A DNA stretch of 9,936 bases. Source: Alphaproteobacteria bacterium (GTDB lineage Bacteria > Pseudomonadota > Alphaproteobacteria > Rhizobiales > Hyphomicrobiaceae). The position numbers were made by a program, and so were the translations under genes. Below the pieces are notes generated by a model. The model was not told where the DNA came from, made no database searches, and saw nothing but the letters and a program-made list of their open reading frames with translations. This document shows, piece after piece, positions 5,734 to 9,936 of this stretch (position 1 is the stretch's first letter; every line of letters starts with the position of its first letter). Location: assembly GCA_022600335.1 (NCBI GenBank), contig JAHZKN010000201.1, positions 1-9,936 on the forward strand. The letters run 5' to 3'.

Positions 5734-6048
5734 GGTGTCTTTACCCCTGTGTCTTTGCATTGCAACAATTCGCTGATGTGGATTCGAAAGCAAATCCAGA
5801 ACAACCGATTGTTGCCCTAGCGCACAGTGAACCCGCAGAGTTGGACATCACGCTATCAGACCTGATCCAACCCCCGAAAAGAAACGCTCAGGCGTGGTAA
5901 ATGCCCGGTACGAATTGACCGGCTCTGATCCAAATCTGTTGTTTCAGGCGTCCAGGGTCGGCCAGACCTTGCCATCGTCAGGCGAAACTCCTACGACGTA
6001 CGCGTCTTTCCGGTCCGTTTGTCGATAGAGGCGAGGAGATCTTCCGCA
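5734..6048. promoter_or_regulatory. Divergent intergenic region between the repeat-protein gene and lemA
   Basis: These 315 bp separate two genes that point away from each other, so both promoters should be here. No ORF with a usable start was seen. Visible elements are a TTGACC hexamer (5915-5920) that could be a plus-strand -35, but with no convincing -10 at the right distance; arms AACAA/TTGTT (5800-5813); arms GTTGGA/TCCAAC (5840-5845 and 5866-5871, 20 nt apart); and the lemA SD AGGAG (6034-6038). None is strong enough to name a regulator. Confidence 0.4.
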
Positions 6049-6666
6049 ATGCAACGTCAAGCCATAGTTCGTACTTTTCAGCTGCCAGGCGTGGCCGTCC
6101 TGATGGCCCTGGCGATGTCGCTCTCAGGGTGCGGCGTCAACAACATTCCAACATATGAACAAAGCGCCAAAGCCGCGTGGTCGGAAGTTCTTAACCAATA
6201 CAAGCGGCGTGCGGAACTTATCCCCAACCTGGTCAATACAGTCAAAGGCTTTGCCGAGCAGGAACGCAAGGTGCTGACTGAAGTCGTGGAAGCGCGCGCA
6301 AAAGCCACGCAGGTACAGGCCAACATACCGTCGGATGTTCTGACCAATCCTGATGCCATGAAAAAATTGCAGGATGCACAAAACCAGCTTGGGGGCGCAC
6401 TTGGGCGGCTGCTCGCGGTGATCGAACGATATCCAGACATCAAGTCCGGTCAGAATTTCCTTGCTCTGCAAAGCGAGTTGGCAGGAACCGAAAACCGGAT
6501 TTCCATCGCACGTCGTGATTATATTGAATCGGTTCGTGTCTATAACACAGAGCTCAAGACCATTCCTGGCCGTTGGTGGAAGTCGTTCATGTATCCAACC
6601 GCAAAGGAAATGGCGACTTTCGAGGTGCCCACCGAATCTACAAAAACTCCGAAGGTTGAATTCTAG
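6049..6666 (+). CDS. lemA: LemA family protein, lipoprotein form
   Basis: This 205-residue protein is of normal family length. The N-terminus has a basic start, a hydrophobic stretch and the lipobox LSGC, with Cys28 as the predicted lipidated residue. The rest is the helical LemA domain with its usual landmarks: RAELIPNLVNTVKGFAEQE near residues 54-72, then EVVEARAKA, FLALQSELAGTENRISIARR and YNTELKTIPG. LemA proteins are envelope-anchored helical bundles found widely in bacteria; their molecular function is not established. ATG 6049 was chosen because AGGAG lies 10 nt upstream and the lipoprotein signal fits; a TTG at 6019 is in frame but adds nothing recognisable. It is the first gene of the plus-strand cluster and is followed by two TPM-type genes, a frequent partnership for LemA. 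Confidence 0.93.
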   Translation: MQRQAIVRTFQLPGVAVLMALAMSLSGCGVNNIPTYEQSAKAAWSEVLNQYKRRAELIPNLVNTVKGFAEQERKVLTEVVEARAKATQVQANIPSDVLTNPDAMKKLQDAQNQLGGALGRLLAVIERYPDIKSGQNFLALQSELAGTENRISIARRDYIESVRVYNTELKTIPGRWWKSFMYPTAKEMATFEVPTESTKTPKVEF

Positions 6667-6707
6667 ACCGGCCTCAGGTGCGCCGATCGCATCTTACCTC
6701 TAGATCC

Positions 6708-6733
6708 GACACGGCCGAGCTTAAGGCCGTGTC
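6708..6733 (+). other. Strong intercistronic hairpin between lemA and the first TPM gene
   Basis: GACACGGCC (6708-6716) and GGCCGTGTC (6725-6733) form a perfect 9-bp stem with an 8-nt loop. It lies 42 bp after the lemA stop and about 30 bp before the next start. No T-run follows on the plus strand, so it probably shapes mRNA processing or the ratio of LemA to the TPM proteins rather than ending transcription. Confidence 0.6.
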
Positions 6734-6762
6734 CCCGTGGCCAAGGTCAAAAGGTCTGTTGC

Positions 6763-7596
6763 ATGGTCTTGTCCTTCCTGAGAATGCAAACCAATTGGGT
6801 AAGCCGCTTTGGTTCTCAAGTGCAGGCGACTTCTGTTGCCGTGTTGCTATCGGTCTGTCTTGCCGACACGGCAGCTGCTGAACCCAATTATCCAACATTG
6901 ACCGGTCGCATTGTCGATCAGGCGGGTCTCCTAAGCACCGCTGAACGGGCCGAGATCGAAACCGAACTTTCGGCGCTTGAAACCACTTCGACAGATCAAC
7001 TTGCGATCGTAACTGTGTCTTCGCTCGAAGGGTATGCGATCGAAGACTATTCCATCGGTTTGGCGCGCAAGTGGGGCATTGGCCAAGAAGGCAAGGACAA
7101 CGGTGTGGTGCTGCTTGTCGCCCCAAAAGAACGCAAAGTGCGAATTGAAGTTGGTCGGCGCCTAGAACCGATGTTGACCGACACCATGTCAAAATTGATT
7201 ATTCAGAATGCCATTCTGCCAGGCTTTCGCCGTGGAGATTTTGCGGGAGGCATCCGCGCGGGCGTGCGCGACATCAAAGACGTCCTGCTCGGTGACGCCG
7301 AAGCGGTTCGCAAACGGGCACGTGGGCGAAACCGCAATGAAATTGAAACGGAAGAACTCATCATGCTGGCTATATGGCTAGCGATCTTCATCTATATTTT
7401 CTACCAGCACTATCAACAAGCAAAGCGCGTTGGCCCACGCAACAAACGCCGCCGACATGACGATGGATCTGTCATCATTATTCCAAGCGGCCATCGTGAT
7501 CACTGGGATGGCGGCTGGTCGGGTGGCGGTGGAGGAGGCGGCTGGTCAGGTGGTGGCGGCGGCTTCGGCGGAGGGGGCGCATCAGGAAGTTGGTAG
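6763..7596 (+). CDS. TPM-domain (YgcG/Psb32-like) secreted, membrane-anchored protein
   Basis: This 277-residue protein has, in order: a long Sec signal ending near residues 37-40 (ADTAAA then EPNYP); a TPM domain at about 48-185, with GRIVDQAGLLS, QLAIVTVSSLEGYAIEDYS, KWGIGQEGKDNGVVLLVAP, VRIEVGRRLEPMLTD and FRRGDFAGGI; one transmembrane helix at about 198-217; a basic segment (KRRRHDD); and a Gly-rich tail from about 250 ending in GGGGASGSW, the usual ending of this family. Some TPM proteins have been reported to have phosphatase activity, and plant homologues help photosystem II repair; the bacterial role is unclear. The predicted topology puts the TPM domain in the periplasm and the tail in the cytoplasm. 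The ATG at 6763 has AAAAGG upstream, with 8 nt between AGG and the start. It lies 96 bp after lemA. Confidence 0.92.
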   Translation: MVLSFLRMQTNWVSRFGSQVQATSVAVLLSVCLADTAAAEPNYPTLTGRIVDQAGLLSTAERAEIETELSALETTSTDQLAIVTVSSLEGYAIEDYSIGLARKWGIGQEGKDNGVVLLVAPKERKVRIEVGRRLEPMLTDTMSKLIIQNAILPGFRRGDFAGGIRAGVRDIKDVLLGDAEAVRKRARGRNRNEIETEELIMLAIWLAIFIYIFYQHYQQAKRVGPRNKRRRHDDGSVIIIPSGHRDHWDGGWSGGGGGGGWSGGGGGFGGGGASGSW

Positions 7597-7674
7597 GACT
7601 CAGTATCCGATCACAAATATTCTGGTCGCATCACCCGTTGATATAACAACGACGATTCGCAGTTAGGATTGAAT

Positions 7675-8310
7675 ATGGCTCTCTTTTCATCAACCGATGA
7701 ACACCAAATCGCTAAAGCGATCGCTGACGCGGAGTCTAAGACCGCCGGTGAAATTGTTGCGGTGGTTGCGCGAGAGAGCAACACCTATCTCTATGCACCA
7801 TTTCTCTGGGCAGCAATCATCGCCTTGTTTGTCCCGTGGCCATTTATTGTATTTACCTGGTGGCCGGTGATCTGGATCTATGGTGTGCAGCTTGTCGTCT
7901 TCCTGCTACTGCTCTCGCTCTTTTTGGTCCGACCATTGCGCTACGCACTGGTGCCAAAATCGGTCAAAGACCGCACCGCGCATCGTCGTGCTAGGGAGCA
8001 ATTCTTAGCCCAAACCCTACACACGACGAAAAAACGCACTGGTGTCTTAATTTTTGTTTCGGTTGCCGAACGCTACGCCGAAATCATCGCTGATACAGAG
8101 ATCGACGCCAAGGTTCCTGATAGCGAATGGCAGAGTATTGTCCATGCCCTAACAGAAGCCATTGGCAGAGGTCATCCAACACAAGCCTTTGTTGACACTA
8201 TCAAACGCGTTGGCACACACCTCGCAAAGTCTTTTCCACCCGGTACAGCTGATCCCAATGAATTACCGGATCACCTGATTGTCCTCGATGATTTGGCAGA
8301 CGACCTCTAA
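7675..8310 (+). CDS. Second TPM-like membrane protein, domain interrupted by a transmembrane hairpin
   Basis: This 211-residue protein resembles COG3762-type TPM membrane proteins. Residues 8-34 look like the first helix and strand of a TPM domain (EHQIAKAIADAESKTAGEIV). Two closely spaced hydrophobic, Trp/Phe-rich segments follow at about 38-60 and 63-86. The rest of the fold then resumes: an Arg-rich helix near 97-113, KKRTGVLIFVSVAERYAEII at 119-138, EWQSIVHALTEAI at 151-163 and a final helix near 170-185. There is no signal peptide. If the reading is right, both halves of the domain are cytoplasmic, opposite to the first TPM protein. ATG 7675 is preferred over TTG 7669 because AGGA lies 6 nt upstream. 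The gap to the previous gene is 78 bp. The C-terminus is acidic (VLDDLADDL). Confidence 0.87.
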   Translation: MALFSSTDEHQIAKAIADAESKTAGEIVAVVARESNTYLYAPFLWAAIIALFVPWPFIVFTWWPVIWIYGVQLVVFLLLLSLFLVRPLRYALVPKSVKDRTAHRRAREQFLAQTLHTTKKRTGVLIFVSVAERYAEIIADTEIDAKVPDSEWQSIVHALTEAIGRGHPTQAFVDTIKRVGTHLAKSFPPGTADPNELPDHLIVLDDLADDL

Positions 8311-8317
8311 CGAGATC

Positions 8318-8333
8318 TGCGGCCAGGCCCGCA
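8318..8333 (+). other. Small hairpin after the TPM-like gene
   Basis: TGCGG (8318-8322) pairs with CCGCA (8329-8333), 8 bp after the stop of the second TPM gene. The following 40 bases are moderately T-rich but have no T-run next to the stem. It is at best a weak terminator. The rest of 8311-8477 holds no gene with a start that I can support. Confidence 0.25.
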
Positions 8334-8477
8334 CGCTGCTGCGCGTTTCAGTGTCTGTTTTCTTACCCACATACCTTTCGCCTAAAGAGAACGGGATTTT
8401 CTTGCCTGAGCACCAGCGCACATGCCATGAAGCACCCGAACGATTGCCATCCCAACACTGAAAATAGGCCTTTTGCG

Positions 8478-9158
8478 ATGATCAAAGACACCATTGAAAA
8501 CATCATTGAATCTTTGATTTTCGCGTCGCGCTGGATTTTAGCTCCATTTTATCTTGGATTGGCGGCGTCGCTCTTTATTCTGCTGATCAAGTTCATGGGT
8601 GAGCTTTTTCATATCGCTAGCCACGCTTTCACTCTCACCGAATCGGAAGTCATTGTTGGCGTTTTGGCGCTCGTTGACCTGGCGCTGACAGGGTCCTTGT
8701 TGATTATTGTCATTTTGTCAGGCTACGAAAATTTTGTATCGCGCATCGATCTGAGCGACCACAAAGACTGGCCCGCTTGGATGGGCACTATTGATTTTTC
8801 CGCACTCAAACTCAAATTGTTGTCGTCGATTGTCGCCATCTCTGCCATTCAACTTCTCAAGCAGTTTATGACCGTCAGCCAGGTCAGTGACCGCGACTTG
8901 ATGTGGTTGGTGATCGTTCATGCGGTTTTCGTCATTTCCAGCGTGCTGCTTGCGTTGTCAGATCGCATCGCCGGATCGCACGGAAACTCTGAGCCCGAAC
9001 CCGGCAACGACGGCGGTCGTGGCTCAGGCAATCACAAACCGACTGGTGATGCCGGCAGCAAAGACAAACCCATCATGATTGCGCAACCAACAAACGTGGA
9101 CGTCAGGCGGGGCAGAGCACGCACAACCAAACACGACATGTCGCGCACCGTTCATTAG
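8478..9158 (+). CDS. UPF0114 (YqhA-like) family membrane protein with a hydrophilic C-terminal tail
   Basis: This 226-residue protein has about four transmembrane helices (near 18-40, 57-82, 112-129 and 139-161) and the family hallmarks ESLIFASRWILAPFYLGL, SGYENFVSRI, HKDWPAWMGTIDFSALKLKL and SSIVAISAIQLLKQFM. UPF0114 proteins are inner-membrane proteins of unknown function, normally about 165-180 residues. Here about 57 residues are added after the last helix: a Gly/Asp/Lys/Pro-rich, low-complexity stretch ending in a basic segment (RRGRAR..KHDMSR). The ATG at 8478 was chosen because family members begin here; a longer frame from ATG 8427 adds 17 residues of no family character. Only a weak AGG lies 9 nt upstream. 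The gene is 167 bp after the second TPM gene, so it may have its own promoter. Confidence 0.9.
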   Translation: MIKDTIENIIESLIFASRWILAPFYLGLAASLFILLIKFMGELFHIASHAFTLTESEVIVGVLALVDLALTGSLLIIVILSGYENFVSRIDLSDHKDWPAWMGTIDFSALKLKLLSSIVAISAIQLLKQFMTVSQVSDRDLMWLVIVHAVFVISSVLLALSDRIAGSHGNSEPEPGNDGGRGSGNHKPTGDAGSKDKPIMIAQPTNVDVRRGRARTTKHDMSRTVH

Positions 9159-9224
9159 TCTACAGGCTGCTGGCTTCTCAGCGCACGTATGGGCCACGCA
9201 ATTCCAAGACAACTTTGAGACAAT

Positions 9225-9230
9225 GAGGTG
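9225..9230 (+). promoter_or_regulatory. Shine-Dalgarno site supporting a TTG start
   Basis: GAGGTG lies 5 nt before the TTG at 9236. The nearby ATG at 9223 is closed by TGA two codons later, so TTG is the only supported start of the last gene. Confidence 0.7.
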
Positions 9231-9235
9231 AAGCG

Positions 9236-9936
9236 TTGGCGCGTATTCTTATTGTCGGTGGTTATGGGGCCTTCGGCACCCGCACCGCCCAACGTCTGGC
9301 GTCGGAAACGACTCTAGAGATTGTTGTTGCGGGTCGCAATCTGGAGCACGCACAACAAGCCGCGACTGACCTTGACGGTCGGTTTCCGGCTGCAGTGACA
9401 GCTGCGTTTGTTGACAGTGTCGCGATCACCTCACAGCAGCTTGCAACAATAGAACCAGACATCATCATCAACGCCTCGGGACCGTTTCAAGATCAGAATA
9501 CGCAACTTGCGCAAGCGGCGATCGAAAACAGCTGCCACTATATTGACCTTGCAGATTCCCGTGACTTTGTGGTCGGTATTCGGAAACTTGATGCAGCGGC
9601 ACAGAACGCCAATGTTTTGATTGTTAGTGGTGCAAGCTCGGTTCCTGGACTGTCGTCAACAGTGCTTTGCCATCTGGCCCGTGACCTTGCCTCGATTGAC
9701 GCTGTCTCAATCACCATTTCTCCAGGCAATCGCTTTGATCCGGGGGAAGCCACGACGCGCTCAGTGTTGAAAGGCGTCGGTAAACCAATTGAGACGCGTA
9801 GGGGCGGCAGCTCAACCATCATCTATGGCTGGCAAGATATGCGCCGCCGGCACTTTGGTGCACTTGGTTCAAGATGGCTTGGCAATGTCGATGTTCCTGA
9901 TTTGCAGCTAATCCCAGAATATTTCCCAGAGATTGC
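9236..9936 (+). CDS. Saccharopine dehydrogenase-family NAD(P)-binding protein, partial (runs off the right edge)
   Basis: This open frame of 233 codons continues past the window. It opens with a Rossmann fold: MARILIVGGYGAFGTRTAQR, with the dinucleotide motif G9-Y-G11-A-F-G14, then a second strand VVAGRN. Later segments IIINASGPF, CHYIDLADSR and IVSGASSVPGLSS are typical of the saccharopine dehydrogenase / trans-acting enoyl reductase-like family. Such proteins bind NAD(P), and their substrates differ widely. This one is unlikely to be a lysine-pathway enzyme on sequence feel alone, but the substrate cannot be named. The start is TTG, supported by GAGGTG 5 nt upstream and by the Rossmann strand beginning at residue 3. 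It follows the UPF0114 gene by 77 bp on the same strand with no clear terminator between them. Confidence 0.85.
   Translation, partial: MARILIVGGYGAFGTRTAQRLASETTLEIVVAGRNLEHAQQAATDLDGRFPAAVTAAFVDSVAITSQQLATIEPDIIINASGPFQDQNTQLAQAAIENSCHYIDLADSRDFVVGIRKLDAAAQNANVLIVSGASSVPGLSSTVLCHLARDLASIDAVSITISPGNRFDPGEATTRSVLKGVGKPIETRRGGSSTIIYGWQDMRRRHFGALGSRWLGNVDVPDLQLIPEYFPEI

Noticed and set aside
6674..7192. Open frame of 172 codons on the minus strand over the first TPM gene
   Set aside because: It is antisense to a clearly recognised TPM domain. Its product is rich in Arg, Cys, Pro and Gln with no pattern, typical of a shadow frame.
7430..7666. 78-codon plus-strand frame across the end of the first TPM gene
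   Set aside because: It is a frame-shifted reading of the Gly-rich tail, whose true frame ends in the family-typical GGASGSW.
9190..9219. Nine-codon ORF before the saccharopine-dehydrogenase-family gene
   Set aside because: It has no SD and no features of a leader peptide. Such short frames are expected by chance.

Overview
The window looks like chromosomal DNA of an alphaproteobacterium, probably of the order Hyphomicrobiales. The reasons are its moderate, slightly GC-rich base composition, the gene order YbaK-type deacylase / thioredoxin-TPR protein / LON-domain protein / Trm112-like protein (an order I recall from that group), the form of the LemA and UPF0114 proteins, and frequent GTG/TTG starts backed by good Shine-Dalgarno (SD) sequences. 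Nothing points to a phage, plasmid or transposon. This is inference from protein features without a database search.

Left part, minus strand (3534 down to 1). A housekeeping and protein-quality cluster is read right to left: a prolyl-tRNA-type deacylase (aminoacyl-tRNA proofreading), a CnoX/YbbN-like chaperedoxin (active thioredoxin motif plus TPR), a LON substrate-binding-domain protein and a small Trm112/UPF0434 protein. It ends in a long hairpin that begins in the last codons of the Trm112 gene. Beyond that lies a two-transmembrane PAS-domain sensor protein, cut by the left window edge. A complete tRNA-Gly(GCC) gene with encoded CCA sits on the plus strand to the right of this cluster.

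Middle, minus strand (5733 to 3820). An orphan ParA-type ATPase has no ParB beside it. Its upstream region holds a terminator-like hairpin and overlapping inverted repeats. Upstream of that is a secreted, very basic protein made of eight 23-residue repeats, arranged as two four-repeat modules.

Right part, plus strand (6049 to the end). From the 315-bp divergent region run a LemA lipoprotein, a secreted and membrane-anchored TPM-domain protein with a Gly-rich tail ending in ASGSW, a second TPM-like protein whose domain is interrupted by a transmembrane hairpin, and a UPF0114/YqhA membrane protein with an unusual hydrophilic tail. A saccharopine-dehydrogenase-family protein with a TTG start runs off the right edge. 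The LemA, TPM, TPM and UPF0114 genes are co-directional with gaps of 78 to 167 bp and look like an envelope-associated module. The basic repeat protein is divergent from it across a shared promoter region. This cell-envelope neighbourhood is the least understood and most interesting part of the window.
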